Assembly (NCBI GenBank): GCA_009773565.1
Contig: WSXY01000005.1
Span: 1-64,000, forward strand
Source of the DNA: Actinomycetota bacterium
GTDB lineage: Bacteria > Actinomycetota > Coriobacteriia > Anaerosomatales > Anaerosomataceae
DNA length: 64,000 nucleotides
Direction: 5' to 3'
Made by a program: the position numbers and the translations under genes
In this document: positions 43,073-52,010 of the stretch, piece after piece
Layout: each line of letters opens with the position of its first letter
Position numbering within the stretch: the first letter of the stretch is position 1
Notes under the pieces: generated by a model
What the model saw: the letters and a program-made list of their open reading frames with translations, nothing else
The model's database searches: none
Told to the model about the DNA's origin: nothing

Positions 43073-43111
43073 AGAAGGCCACCGGCGACTGCATGTCGGT
43101 GGCCTTCTGTA
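43073..43111 (+). terminator. Rho-independent terminator of metK
   Basis: The 12-bp stem AGAAGGCCACCG/CGGTGGCCTTCT has a 12-nt loop and is followed by GTATG. It ends 11 bp before the priA start. Confidence 0.8.
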
Positions 43112-43121
43112 TGCTGTGAAC

Positions 43122-45371
43122 ATGATGAATGATTCCAACAGTTGGCTTCGCATCGCACGGGTCGTCGTCGACGTTCGAACCAGGACGCTCGACGAGCCGT
43201 TCGACTACGCCGTTCCCGAGACGCTTTCGGATACGGTCGCAGTCGGGTGCCCTGTCCTCGTCCCGCTTGGCCCTCGCAATGTCGTCGGCTACGTCGTGCA
43301 GCGTGTGGCCACAAGTACGATTACGCGCCTTAAGCCGATCCAGTCAGTCCTCGGTACGCCGCTCTTCACCGAGAGCGCGTACCACCTCGCACGTTGGATC
43401 GCCGACGAGTATGCCGCCCCTCTCTCGGAGGCGCTGAGACTCTTTCTCCCGCCCGGCGGCGCTCCGCGCGTCACCCGTCAGGAAGGGCCCGAAGGCGTCT
43501 CGTGGAAGCTCGTCAGCCCCACGGTCAAGGCTGCGGAAGAGCGCCTCGTTACCCTTATTGACGCCACGTTTGAGCCTTCGAGAGCCTCGCATCTACAGCG
43601 CTCCGTTGTAGATGCGCTCCGAGAAGGGCCGGTGACAGTAGGGGAGCTGACCGCAGAACTCGGACCTGTCTCGGCCGCGCTCACTGCCCTAGAGAAGCGT
43701 GGGGCAGTCAGCCTTGTCTCGCGTCGCAGATGGCGTGGGGCGGGCGGCTCGCCGACCAGGCCTGATACCAGCCACACGTTGAGCGCAGCTCAGGAGAGCG
43801 CCGTCGCAGCCATCGCTGCGCACCCCGGATCGGTCTTCGTCCTCGAGGGCGTCACCGGCTCTGGCAAGACCGAGGTCTACCTGCGCGCTATCAGCCGTGT
43901 CCTCGCCGAAGGCGGTGGTGCGATCGTCTTGGTTCCGGAGATATCCCTCACACCTCAGACGGTCGGACGTTTCCGTGCACGATTCGGGCCAGCCGTCGCT
44001 GTCCTGCACAGCAGGCTTTCGGTCGGCGAGCGCTTCGACCAGTGGGATCTTCTCGCTAAGGGCGAGGCACAGGTCGTCGTAGGGGCTCGCTCTGCTCTCT
44101 TCGCACCGGTCAAGGACCTGCGGCTCATCATCATCGATGAAGAACATGAGACCTCGTACAAGCAGGGTTCGGCGCCGCGCTACCACGCCCGCGACGTCGC
44201 CGCGCGTATGTCCGAGTCCGGCATCACCGTCGTCCTAGGGACCGCAACTCCGAGCCTTGAGGCACGCGATGCAGTCGATTCAGGTCGCTGGCGGGGTCTC
44301 GCCCTGCCGGACCGCGTGACTGGCGCGGGACGGCCAGAGATCGTCGTCGTCGACATGGGTGCCGAGTTCGGTGACGGGAACCGCTCCATGTTCTCCACAG
44401 CCCTCGGTGAGGCGCTCGACGAGATCCTCGCACGCAAATCAAAGGCGGTCCTGTTTCTCAACAGGCGAGGGTTTGCATCGTTTCTGCTATGCCGTGAGTG
44501 CGGCTTTGTTCCCCGGTGTCCGTCGTGCAGCGTGTCACTTACGTACCACGAGCGCGGTGATCGACTCGTCTGTCATCACTGCGGACACAACGAGCCCTCA
44601 CCGATAGCCTGCCCCCGCTGTTCGAGCCCGTACCTCCGCCGCTTTGGCGCCGGTACCCAGCGTGTAGAAGATGAGCTTCGCGCTCGTTGGCCCGGGCTGG
44701 CGGTTGTCCGCATGGACGCGGACACGACAACCGGCAAGGGCGGTCACGATCGCGCACTGACAGCTTTTGAAGCCCTCGACAGCGGGGTCCTACTCGGTAC
44801 GCAGATGGTGGCGAAGGGGCTCGACTACCCCGAAGTCACGCTCGTCGGCGTCATCAACGCGGATACGACCATGCATCTGCCAGACTTTCGAGCGGCCGAA
44901 CGCACGTATCAACTCCTTGAGCAGGTGTCCGGCCGGGCCGGCAGGGGAGCCGAGCCGGGAACGGTCATCATCCAGACGTACTGGCCCGATCATCCCGGCG
45001 TTCGCGCCGTCGAATCACGCGATGCGAACATCCTCTACGACGAAGAACGCGCTCTTCGCAAGGAGCTCGGATGGCCGCCGTACTCCAGGCTCGCAAATGT
45101 CGTTGTCTCCGGTGAGGAGGAGAAGAACGTCCGGGCGGCGGCCGCTTCGATCGCTGATCAGCTCACCGCTTCAGCCGACGACGGCTGGCGCATTCTTGGT
45201 CCGGCCGACTCAGCACTTGCGAGGGTGAAGCGAGCCTACCGGAGGCACATCCTCGTCAAGGCGCCACCGGGCGCTCCGCTCGGAGCGGCGCTTCGCGATG
45301 CGCTTGCCGCAGTCACCCCCGCCAAGGGTGTTTCGGTTGCGCCGGATGTCGATCCGGTCGACCTGCTCTGA
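43122..45371 (+). CDS. priA: Primosomal replication restart helicase
   Basis: The product is a PriA helicase of about 749 residues. The N-terminal 3'-DNA-binding domain (VRTRTLDEPFDYAVP) is followed by helicase motif I GVTGSGKTEVY, DEEH in IIDEEHETSYKQG, and the double zinc module CRECGFVPRCPSC and CHHCG-CPRC. GTQMVAKGLDYPEVTLV and QVSGRAGRG complete motifs V and VI. The ATG at 43122 is used. ATG 43125 and GTG 43116 are alternatives, and none has a clear ribosome site because the metK terminator abuts. PriA reloads the replicative helicase at collapsed forks. Confidence 0.94.
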   Translation: MMNDSNSWLRIARVVVDVRTRTLDEPFDYAVPETLSDTVAVGCPVLVPLGPRNVVGYVVQRVATSTITRLKPIQSVLGTPLFTESAYHLARWIADEYAAPLSEALRLFLPPGGAPRVTRQEGPEGVSWKLVSPTVKAAEERLVTLIDATFEPSRASHLQRSVVDALREGPVTVGELTAELGPVSAALTALEKRGAVSLVSRRRWRGAGGSPTRPDTSHTLSAAQESAVAAIAAHPGSVFVLEGVTGSGKTEVYLRAISRVLAEGGGAIVLVPEISLTPQTVGRFRARFGPAVAVLHSRLSVGERFDQWDLLAKGEAQVVVGARSALFAPVKDLRLIIIDEEHETSYKQGSAPRYHARDVAARMSESGITVVLGTATPSLEARDAVDSGRWRGLALPDRVTGAGRPEIVVVDMGAEFGDGNRSMFSTALGEALDEILARKSKAVLFLNRRGFASFLLCRECGFVPRCPSCSVSLTYHERGDRLVCHHCGHNEPSPIACPRCSSPYLRRFGAGTQRVEDELRARWPGLAVVRMDADTTTGKGGHDRALTAFEALDSGVLLGTQMVAKGLDYPEVTLVGVINADTTMHLPDFRAAERTYQLLEQVSGRAGRGAEPGTVIIQTYWPDHPGVRAVESRDANILYDEERALRKELGWPPYSRLANVVVSGEEEKNVRAAAASIADQLTASADDGWRILGPADSALARVKRAYRRHILVKAPPGAPLGAALRDALAAVTPAKGVSVAPDVDPVDLL

Positions 45372-45458
45372 CGCTCAAGCGCGTTGTATACTGTCTCGGC
45401 AGGATTCTTGCATCAACCACTGCCCGTCTGGCGGTTTCCTCGAAAGGCCTCAGCGTCA

Positions 45459-45944
45459 ATGCAGATACTGACTCACCCGAATCCAGTGCTCGGAGTGCGT
45501 GCCGATGAGATCGATCCGGTCACGGACACCGATCTTCGCCAACTCGTTCGCCGCATGGCCGAGGCCATGTATGAACACCAGGGCGTCGGCCTCGCTGCGC
45601 CTCAGCTTGGCATTCACAAGCGCATCATCGTCTTTGACATCGAAGATGAGTTAGCCGCCATCTGCAACCCGGTCATCGTCGAGCGCTCAGAAGAACTCGA
45701 GACGGACGAGGAAGGGTGCCTTTCAGTGCCCGGGATCAGCGTTCCGATTGCACGGAACACCGCTGTCACCTGTGAGGGTCTGAACCTGGACGGTAGCCGC
45801 GTGGTGATCGTGGCCGAGGACCTTCTCGCGCGCGTTTTGCAGCATGAGATCGATCACCTCGACGGTGTCATCATTCTCGACAGACTCACCCCCGAGGAAC
45901 GTAAGGCCGCCGTGCGCGCCTACAATGAGGCCGCTAGCGAGTGA
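45459..45944 (+). CDS. def: Peptide deformylase
   Basis: This 161-residue metalloenzyme removes the formyl group from nascent proteins. The three motifs are GVGLAAPQ, EGCLSVP with the metal Cys, and QHEIDHLDG with the two metal His and catalytic Glu. The ATG gives the standard start MQILTHPNPVL. An extended frame from 45384 is not supported. A TATACT at 45388-45393 may be a -10 element between priA and def. fmt follows after 22 bp, the common def-fmt-rsmB order. Confidence 0.95.
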   Translation: MQILTHPNPVLGVRADEIDPVTDTDLRQLVRRMAEAMYEHQGVGLAAPQLGIHKRIIVFDIEDELAAICNPVIVERSEELETDEEGCLSVPGISVPIARNTAVTCEGLNLDGSRVVIVAEDLLARVLQHEIDHLDGVIILDRLTPEERKAAVRAYNEAASE

Positions 45945-45966
45945 AGGCGACCAAAGGGGGAGCGCG

Positions 45967-46887
45967 ATGAGAGTCGTCTTCATGGGGACGCCTGAGTTCG
46001 CAGTAGCGATTCTCGAGCGACTTGCTGACGAGTTCGATGTGATCTCGGTCTACACGCGTCCAGACGCCGCATCGGGCCGAGGCTCGAAGTTGTTACCCCC
46101 TCCGGTCAAGGTCGCCGCCGAGCGCCTCTCGCTACCCGTTCGACAGCCAGCGAGCCTCAAGACGCCCGAGGCGGTCGCGCAGCTCATCTTCGATGCGCCG
46201 GATGTCATAGTCGTTGCCGCCTACGGACTCATCTTGCCGTTGCAGGTTCTGGCGATTCCTCCGCACGGCTGCGTCAACGTCCATGCGTCTCTCCTGCCGC
46301 GCCACCGTGGTGCAGCTCCCGTCCAGCGAGCAATTCTCGCGGGCGACACGGAGACGGGTGTCAGCATCATGCTCATGGAGGAGGGGCTCGACACCGGCCC
46401 CTTCGCGCTGACGGCAGCTCTCGACGTCGGTGAACTCGACGTCGAGTCGTTGACGGCCTCCCTTGCTCACCTTGGAGCAGACGCACTTGTCGAGGTGCTC
46501 CGCCGTATTGAGGCTGGGACGGTCGACTGGACCATTCAGGATGAGTCGGCAGCCACCTATGCCGCAAAGGTCACCCGTAATGACGTCGCACTCGACCCGG
46601 GCATGACCGTGAGCAGTGCCATTCGACACATCCGTGCATCATCGCGACAAGCCAGCATCCGGATCCTGGCAGGCGACCTCGATCTGGTCGTCCTGCACGC
46701 GATACCGAGCCCCGAGCAGATCGCTCCCGGGATTGCCCGTCGCACACGCGAGGGCCTCGTCATCGGGTTGTCGGACGGCGGTCTGCTGCTCGATACGATC
46801 CGTCCCGCGGGCAAACCTGCATCAGATGGGGCCGCGTGGTCACGCGGCTCTCGACTCACGACCGACGTCACCTGGGAGCGTGGATGA
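45967..46887 (+). CDS. fmt: Methionyl-tRNA formyltransferase
   Basis: The product has 306 residues. It starts MRVVFMGTPEFA, the usual Fmt start, and contains NVHASLLPRHRGAAP with the catalytic Asn-His pair and the formyl-binding core, plus TGVSIMLMEEGLDTG. The C-terminal OB-like tRNA-binding domain follows. It formylates initiator Met-tRNA using 10-formyltetrahydrofolate. AAAGGGGGAGCGCG precedes the ATG. The stop overlaps the ATG of rsmB (ATGA). Confidence 0.95.
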   Translation: MRVVFMGTPEFAVAILERLADEFDVISVYTRPDAASGRGSKLLPPPVKVAAERLSLPVRQPASLKTPEAVAQLIFDAPDVIVVAAYGLILPLQVLAIPPHGCVNVHASLLPRHRGAAPVQRAILAGDTETGVSIMLMEEGLDTGPFALTAALDVGELDVESLTASLAHLGADALVEVLRRIEAGTVDWTIQDESAATYAAKVTRNDVALDPGMTVSSAIRHIRASSRQASIRILAGDLDLVVLHAIPSPEQIAPGIARRTREGLVIGLSDGGLLLDTIRPAGKPASDGAAWSRGSRLTTDVTWERG

Positions 46888-48248
46888 GTATCGTACCGGC
46901 ACGTCACGTTGCATTGCGCGTGCTCGCCGCTGTTCGTGAGCGAGAAGCGTACGTCTCTCCCGTGCTCGAGACGGAAGCCTCCCGCGCACAGCTCTCAGAC
47001 GCTGATCGAGCGCTTGCAAACCGGCTGTCGCGAGGGACGGTTGAGACCCTGGGGACGCTCGATGAGCTTCTTGATGCCAGGATCACCCGGGCGTCAGCCG
47101 TGGAGCCGCGAGTTCGGGACGCACTTCGGCTTGCTGCTTACGAGTTGCTCTTCATGCGCACCCCCGCGCACGCGATCGTCCACCAGGCGGTCGAGGCGGT
47201 CCGTGCAGTGCGCCCGCAGGCCGCAGGTCTCGCAAACGCGGTACTTCGCCGTCTTGCCGAGGATGCACCAACGTTCCCGTGGGGGGACCCGGATACTGAC
47301 CCGGACGCGCTTGCGCGCGCTACCGGTCACCCCCGGTGGATGCTCGACATGTTCACGCGCGATTTCGGAGCCGACACTGCTGCCTCAATTCTCAGGTCGC
47401 ACGGCGAGCCCGCGCCGCTCTTCGCACGCTACAACCCGTTCCTCTGCACAGCAGAAGGCGCGCTTGCAGTTCTGCGCTCTGACGGGGCTGATCCCTTCCA
47501 GGCACCACCGGATTCCGGCAGCCTGCTCCTGCGCAACGAAACCGCCGCTGTGCGCGGCCGTGCGGTCGCCGACGGCCTCGTCATCGTGACCGACGCCGCA
47601 GCACAACTTGCACCGCTCGCCATTGGCGCACACCCCGGTGGACGCATCCTTGACGCAGGGTCCGGCCGGGGAACAAAGACCGTCATGCTGCAGGCTCTCG
47701 CCGTCAATGCAGGCGCGCCAGCCGACATCGTCGGACTCGATATCCATGCGTTCAAGGCGCAGCTGCTGGAGCAACGGATGGCGGCGCTCGGCGTCCCTGG
47801 CATCAACGCTGTCACGGCTGACCTTCTCGATCCGTCCACACCGCAGCTCATGGGTGAGCTTTTCGACGCCGTACTGCTCGACGCACCGTGCACCGGTCTT
47901 GGCACGCTCCGTCGCCACCCGGAACAGCGCTGGCGCGTGACCGAGCCCGATGTCCTGCGCATGTCGGAGATCCAGCGGGACTTGCTTGCGTCCGCGGCCG
48001 CGCTTGTCCACCCGGGAGGCCTTGTGGTGTACTCTACCTGCAGCCTCGCTCGCACCGAGAACCATGACGTGGTTGCTGCGTTCTTGAACAGCGAAGGTGG
48101 ACGTGAGTTCGAAGCGAGCACCCTCGACGACGTGGTTCCGGCGGAGTGGGGACAGTATCTGACCGATGAGGGCTGGTTCCAGTCGATTCCAAGCGCTAAC
48201 GGACCAGACGGTCATTTCGTTGCACGACTTAAGAAGCGGGCCCAATAG
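46884..48248 (+). CDS. rsmB: 16S rRNA (cytosine-967-C5)-methyltransferase
   Basis: The product has 454 residues. Residues 1-140 are a NusB-like domain (RALANRLSRGTVETLG, HAIVHQAVEAVR). The C-terminal half is the SAM-dependent Rsm(F/B) catalytic domain: LDAGSGRGTKT, LDAPCTGLGTLRRHPE with one conserved Cys, and YSTCSLARTEN with the catalytic Cys. It modifies C967 of 16S rRNA. It is translationally coupled to fmt. A GTG at 46836 is possible but overlaps fmt more deeply. Confidence 0.94.
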   Translation: MSIVPARHVALRVLAAVREREAYVSPVLETEASRAQLSDADRALANRLSRGTVETLGTLDELLDARITRASAVEPRVRDALRLAAYELLFMRTPAHAIVHQAVEAVRAVRPQAAGLANAVLRRLAEDAPTFPWGDPDTDPDALARATGHPRWMLDMFTRDFGADTAASILRSHGEPAPLFARYNPFLCTAEGALAVLRSDGADPFQAPPDSGSLLLRNETAAVRGRAVADGLVIVTDAAAQLAPLAIGAHPGGRILDAGSGRGTKTVMLQALAVNAGAPADIVGLDIHAFKAQLLEQRMAALGVPGINAVTADLLDPSTPQLMGELFDAVLLDAPCTGLGTLRRHPEQRWRVTEPDVLRMSEIQRDLLASAAALVHPGGLVVYSTCSLARTENHDVVAAFLNSEGGREFEASTLDDVVPAEWGQYLTDEGWFQSIPSANGPDGHFVARLKKRAQ

Positions 48249-48285
48249 GCGTCCGAGACAATAATCACGAGTTGGGGAGGCACCT

Positions 48286-49251
48286 ATGCGCAGCACCCGT
48301 ATCGTCGAGATGCTCGAAGTCACCGAAGCTGCGGCTCTCGCTGCAGCTCGCTGGATGGGCAAAGGCGACAAGATGGCGGCAGACCACGCTGCTGTTGAAG
48401 CAATGCGCAAGGCGTTCGATATCCTCGACATCTCAGGTGAGATCGTCATCGGTGAAGGCGAGCGCGACGAGGCACCGATGCTCTTCATCGGCGAAAAGGT
48501 CGGAGCGGGCGGCGAGGAGATCGACATCGCTGTTGATCCCCTTGAGGGCACAAACCTTACAGCATACGGTCAGCCGAACTCGCTCGCCGTCCTTGCGTTC
48601 GGGCCCAAGGGTACGCTGCTGAATGCCCCTGACACCTACATGTGGAAGGTGGCCGCCGGCCCCTCGGCAAACGGCGCCGTCCATATCGACGCGACTCCGA
48701 CCGAGAATGTGAAGAATGTTGCAAAGGCTCTCAAGCGTCCGGTCGAGGACATCGTCGTGTGCATCCTCGAGCGCGAGCGCCATGAGGCTCTGATTGCCGA
48801 GGTCCGTGCGAGCGGGGCGCGTATCAGGCTCATCTCGGATGGTGACGTCTTTGGCGCGGTTGCGACGTCGATCGAAGGCACCGGGATCCATCTCTATATG
48901 GGCGCCGGCGGAGCACCTGAGGGTGTTCTCGCGGCCGCAGCCATGAAGTGCATCGGCGGCACATTCATGGGTCGCTTTGAATTCCGCAGCCCCGAAGAGC
49001 GCGAACGCGCTCTCACGATGTCGCAGTGCGATATCGACGGCGTGCTGACCATGGACTGCCTCGTGAACACGGATGAGGCCTCATTTATCGCAACCGGTGT
49101 GACCGACGGTGAGATGCTCCGTGGCGTGAAGTACTTCGGCCAGGGCGCGCGAACGCATTCGATCGCGATGGATAACAAGACCGGTACCGTGCGCTTTATC
49201 GAGACGGTCTACCGCACCGGAGCCGAGAAGTTCTGGGTCAGGATGGAGTAG
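48286..49251 (+). CDS. glpX: Fructose-1,6-bisphosphatase class II
   Basis: The product has 321 residues. GEGERDEAPMLFIGE and DPLEGTNL form the metal-binding and catalytic region of GlpX. SDGDVFGAVAT and GGAPEGVLAAAAMKCIGG complete the fold. It dephosphorylates fructose 1,6-bisphosphate in gluconeogenesis. TTGGGGAGGCACCT precedes the ATG, and an in-line TAATCA upstream may be a -10 element. It converges on the fmdB-type gene with a 3-bp gap. Confidence 0.95.
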   Translation: MRSTRIVEMLEVTEAAALAAARWMGKGDKMAADHAAVEAMRKAFDILDISGEIVIGEGERDEAPMLFIGEKVGAGGEEIDIAVDPLEGTNLTAYGQPNSLAVLAFGPKGTLLNAPDTYMWKVAAGPSANGAVHIDATPTENVKNVAKALKRPVEDIVVCILERERHEALIAEVRASGARIRLISDGDVFGAVATSIEGTGIHLYMGAGGAPEGVLAAAAMKCIGGTFMGRFEFRSPEERERALTMSQCDIDGVLTMDCLVNTDEASFIATGVTDGEMLRGVKYFGQGARTHSIAMDNKTGTVRFIETVYRTGAEKFWVRME

Positions 49252-49254
49252 CCG

Positions 49255-49548
49255 CTACTCAGAAGCGGCCGGGCAAGAAGCACAGGCCGGGGAGCTATCG
49301 CCTCCACAAGGAGCGGGCTTCTCGGCCTTTTCGCTGCCCTTTGCCTCCGGAGGAGCCGGGATGACCTTCTTCGCCCGGTAATCCGTATTGTGGAAGCCGG
49401 TGCCCTTGAAGTGGATTCCGACAGGGGAGAAGACCCGTTTAGCCTCTACTTCACACACGGGGCATACGACGCTCGACGTGTCGCCAAAGGAACGATTCAC
49501 TTCGAAGACATCGTCACACGTAGGGCACTTGTAGTCGTACGCTGGCAT
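49255..49548 (-). CDS. FmdB-family zinc-ribbon protein
   Basis: The product has 97 residues. The N-terminal MPAYDYKCPTCDDVFEV and VCPVCE form a CX2C/CX2C zinc ribbon with the FmdB signature (PxYxYxC). GIHFKGTGFHNTDY is also family-typical. The C-terminal tail contains a second Cys-rich run (PCGGDSSPACASCPAASE). The ATG follows GGAGGAACGT. FmdB was named as a regulator of formamidase/amidase genes, but most members are uncharacterised. Confidence 0.88.
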   Translation of the reverse strand: MPAYDYKCPTCDDVFEVNRSFGDTSSVVCPVCEVEAKRVFSPVGIHFKGTGFHNTDYRAKKVIPAPPEAKGSEKAEKPAPCGGDSSPACASCPAASE

Positions 49549-49642
49549 ACGTTCCTCCGTGGCATTCGAGGCGCGAGTTCGCGAGCGTGAAGAATACACC
49601 CCGGCGCATCGACGTGGCAAGGAACCCGCGAGGCATCGATGT

Positions 49643-49658
49643 TGCTATACTGGTACCC
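49643..49658 (+). promoter_or_regulatory. Extended -10 element directly before the PASTA gene (leaderless start)
   Basis: TGCTATACT is an extended -10 box, ending seven bases before the ATG at 49659. Transcription would start at or next to the A of the ATG, so the mRNA is probably leaderless. No Shine-Dalgarno sequence is present. Confidence 0.6.
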
Positions 49659-50711
49659 ATGAATGAACGTCCGCGCCGCCGTCCGCTTGTCCCGCGATGG
49701 CTCATCATATCCGTCATAGCCGCGATCGTTATCGTGATCCTTGCGGTCGCGGGAGTGGTGTTGACGCTTCGCTCAGGGCTAATCGCGGTGCCTGCACTGA
49801 CGGGACGCTCGGGAATCGAGGCACATGCGGTCCTCGAGAACGCAGATCTTAAGATGATCGACGGCGGTCAGCGATTCTCTGTCACGGTGCCCAGGGGCTC
49901 GGTCATTTCCCAGGAGCCGACCGCCGGCAGCCTCGTCCGCCGTGGCGACGTCGTGACGGTCATCGTGTCAGCTGGCTCCGAGTCGCAGTCGATGCCTGAT
50001 GTCGTCGGCCTGGCAATTCAGAAGGCGCAATCACAGTTGCAGTTGCTCGGTTTTCGCGTGACCGTCGAGACAATCGAGGCGTCAGCAACCGAGGGCACTG
50101 TCATGGAATCCTATCCTGCAGCCGGTTTTGAGGTCCGTAGTGGCACGAACGTGCGCCTGAGCGTCGCAGGTCGCTCGCTATCGTCATCAGCCCTGCTCCC
50201 GTACAAGATGGACGGAATCACGGTCCTTCTCGATCCGATTCCGGTTTCAAACGGCACCGATGTCACCCTCGAAGTCTCTCGCAGGCTTCAGGCACTTCTT
50301 GAGGCCTCAGGCGCACAGGTTGTCGTCACCAGAAGTGCTACCACAACCGCAACATCATCGGGCGATCGTGCCGCGGTTGCCCGGGAAACGACAGCGAACG
50401 TTGCGGTTGTGCTCGATCTCGCGCTCAGCGGTCCCGGTGGCCTCCAGGCGACCCTCAGTTCCTCGACCAACCCCAGTGCCACCGCACTTGCTGCAGCGAT
50501 CACCGAGGCAGTCCGTACGCCATCGCAAGTTGTTATCGCGCCCGGTACCTCCGCGAATCCCACGCTCGCTGCGACAACCGCACCGGGAGTCCGGGTCGTT
50601 CTCGGCAACCCTCGTGCTGCGGACGATACCGCACACTTCGCGGACCCGGCATGGGCTGATACTGTTGCACGCGCCATATACCGCGCTCTTGGCACAGGCT
50701 TCGGAAGGTAG
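49659..50711 (+). CDS. Membrane protein with two PASTA domains and a degenerate amidase_3 domain
   Basis: This 350-residue protein has an Arg/Pro-rich cytoplasmic start, one membrane segment (about 14-37) and an extracytoplasmic part. Two PASTA repeats follow (about 42-108 and 110-173; VPALTGRSGIEAHAVLENADL and MPDVVGLAIQKAQSQLQLLGF). From 185 on the fold pattern matches N-acetylmuramoyl-L-alanine amidase (LLDP, TLEVSRRLQALLEASGAQVVVTR, DRAAVARETTANVAVVLDLAL). The zinc ligands (GHGG His, Glu, and the His of SIHAN) are all replaced, so it should not cut peptidoglycan. It could sense or bind cell wall, or partner another enzyme. The M23 peptidase is next. Confidence 0.8.
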   Translation: MNERPRRRPLVPRWLIISVIAAIVIVILAVAGVVLTLRSGLIAVPALTGRSGIEAHAVLENADLKMIDGGQRFSVTVPRGSVISQEPTAGSLVRRGDVVTVIVSAGSESQSMPDVVGLAIQKAQSQLQLLGFRVTVETIEASATEGTVMESYPAAGFEVRSGTNVRLSVAGRSLSSSALLPYKMDGITVLLDPIPVSNGTDVTLEVSRRLQALLEASGAQVVVTRSATTTATSSGDRAAVARETTANVAVVLDLALSGPGGLQATLSSSTNPSATALAAAITEAVRTPSQVVIAPGTSANPTLAATTAPGVRVVLGNPRAADDTAHFADPAWADTVARAIYRALGTGFGR

Positions 50712-50749
50712 CGGATTCCTGTGAACGACATCAACGACATCGGACGATC

Positions 50750-51787
50750 ATGACGAGACTGAGCGGCACGCGAGCGTACAAATGGATTGTTGCGGTGTTA
50801 GTCGTCGCCGCAGTTATCGTGCCTGCCGCGTCCGCACTTGCAGCCAAGACTCAGGTCCAGCAGCTGAAGGATCAGCTTGCCGGGCTGCGCGCCGAGTCAA
50901 AGCGTGCAGGTGACGCCTACTCCAAAGCGTACTGGGCGCTCGACGCGACCAATGAGAAGCTCGCGAGCACGAACAGCCAGCTTGCCGACACCCGGGGGAA
51001 GCTTGCGAAGGCCTCCGCGCGCCTCGGAACACATGCCGCCGAGATGTACCGCCAGGGCGAGATTGATTACCTGGCGCTGCTCCTGACCAGCGATACGCTC
51101 GATGACATGCTCCTACGGCTCGAGTATGTCAGTCGTTTGGGACAACAGGAGGCCGAGGTAGTCGGCGAAGTCACAGCCCTCCAGACTGACCTCGTCCAGC
51201 GCAAGGCCGATATCCTCGCCATAAAGAACGATCAAAGTGCCAAAGCCAAAGAGCTCAAGAAGAAGGCCACGGCGCTCGACAAGAAGCTCAAGGGGGTTCA
51301 ATCCGACTACGAGCGAATCCAAAAGGCCCTCGACGCGGCGCTCAAGAAGGATAATCCCGGCGGTGGAAGCACACGACGCTATCCCGCCGGGCCGAACGGT
51401 ATGGTTTTTCCGGTTCAGGGCTCGTACTACTATTCGGATACCTGGGGTGCATCCCGCTCCGGTGGCCGACGAACCCACAAGGGAACCGACATCATGGCGA
51501 GGAACGGCACGCCCTGCGTCGCTGTCCTTGCGGGTACCGTTCGTGCAAAGAACAACTCTCTTGGTGGCAAGACCATCTGGCTCACAGCCAAGAACGGCTG
51601 GACATTCTACTATGCGCACCTGTCGTCGTTTGTTCGCTCGTCCGGCTCTGTCCAGGCGGGTGAACTGATAGGGCGAGTGGGATCGACCGGCAACGCGTCG
51701 GCAAGCTCTCCACACCTTCATTTTCAGATCCATCCTGGTGGTGGCTCTCCTGTGAACCCGTATCCGTACTTGCGGAAGATGGAATAG
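50750..51787 (+). CDS. M23 (LytM-type) peptidase with coiled-coil domain
   Basis: The product has 345 residues. A signal peptide or anchor occupies about 1-31 (WIVAVLVVAAVIVPAASALAA). Residues 33-200 are coiled coil, like EnvC/FtsX-partner and NlpD-type hydrolases. The C-terminal M23 domain has RTHKGTDIM (first zinc His and Asp) and SPHLHFQI (the HxH ligands), and YYAHLSS, so it looks active. It would cleave peptidoglycan cross-bridges outside the cell. The upstream PASTA/dead-amidase gene ends 38 bp before, so the two may act together at division or growth sites. Confidence 0.9.
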   Translation: MTRLSGTRAYKWIVAVLVVAAVIVPAASALAAKTQVQQLKDQLAGLRAESKRAGDAYSKAYWALDATNEKLASTNSQLADTRGKLAKASARLGTHAAEMYRQGEIDYLALLLTSDTLDDMLLRLEYVSRLGQQEAEVVGEVTALQTDLVQRKADILAIKNDQSAKAKELKKKATALDKKLKGVQSDYERIQKALDAALKKDNPGGGSTRRYPAGPNGMVFPVQGSYYYSDTWGASRSGGRRTHKGTDIMARNGTPCVAVLAGTVRAKNNSLGGKTIWLTAKNGWTFYYAHLSSFVRSSGSVQAGELIGRVGSTGNASASSPHLHFQIHPGGGSPVNPYPYLRKME

Positions 51788-51843
51788 TCGATCTTCCTTG
51801 CTCCACATGCTGTCGTGTGCCAGCATGTCTATCGTCCTGACAA

Positions 51844-51934
51844 CCGTATCGGGAGCTGCGTGCGCGGCTGAGAGGCGACCTTCCGGGGTCGCGACCGAGG
51901 GACCGTTCCGGTAATGCGGATCGGCAGCACGGTG
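51844..51934 (+). promoter_or_regulatory. TPP riboswitch (THI element)
   Basis: GCTGAGAGG forms the pyrimidine-binding motif. The second conserved block GACCGTTCCGGTAATGCGGATCGGCAGC matches the pyrophosphate-sensing arm (GGTAATGC). GCTGC and GCAGC close P1. A GGGTG/CACCC hairpin with CCTTC follows as a candidate terminator before thiT. The downstream thiamine transporter and kinase confirm the ligand. Confidence 0.85.
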
Positions 51935-51954
51935 GGTGTTCCCGCACCCCCTTC
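51932..51954 (+). terminator. Candidate expression-platform hairpin of the TPP riboswitch
   Basis: GGGTG-TTCCCG-CACCC, followed by CCCTTC, sits right after the aptamer. The stem is short and lacks a T run, so it may act on transcription only weakly. Confidence 0.4.
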
Positions 51955-52010
51955 AGTCCCATGCTCCTCACTGGTGCAGACTCACACTGCGCTGAGAGTA
52001 GGAGTGTCCA

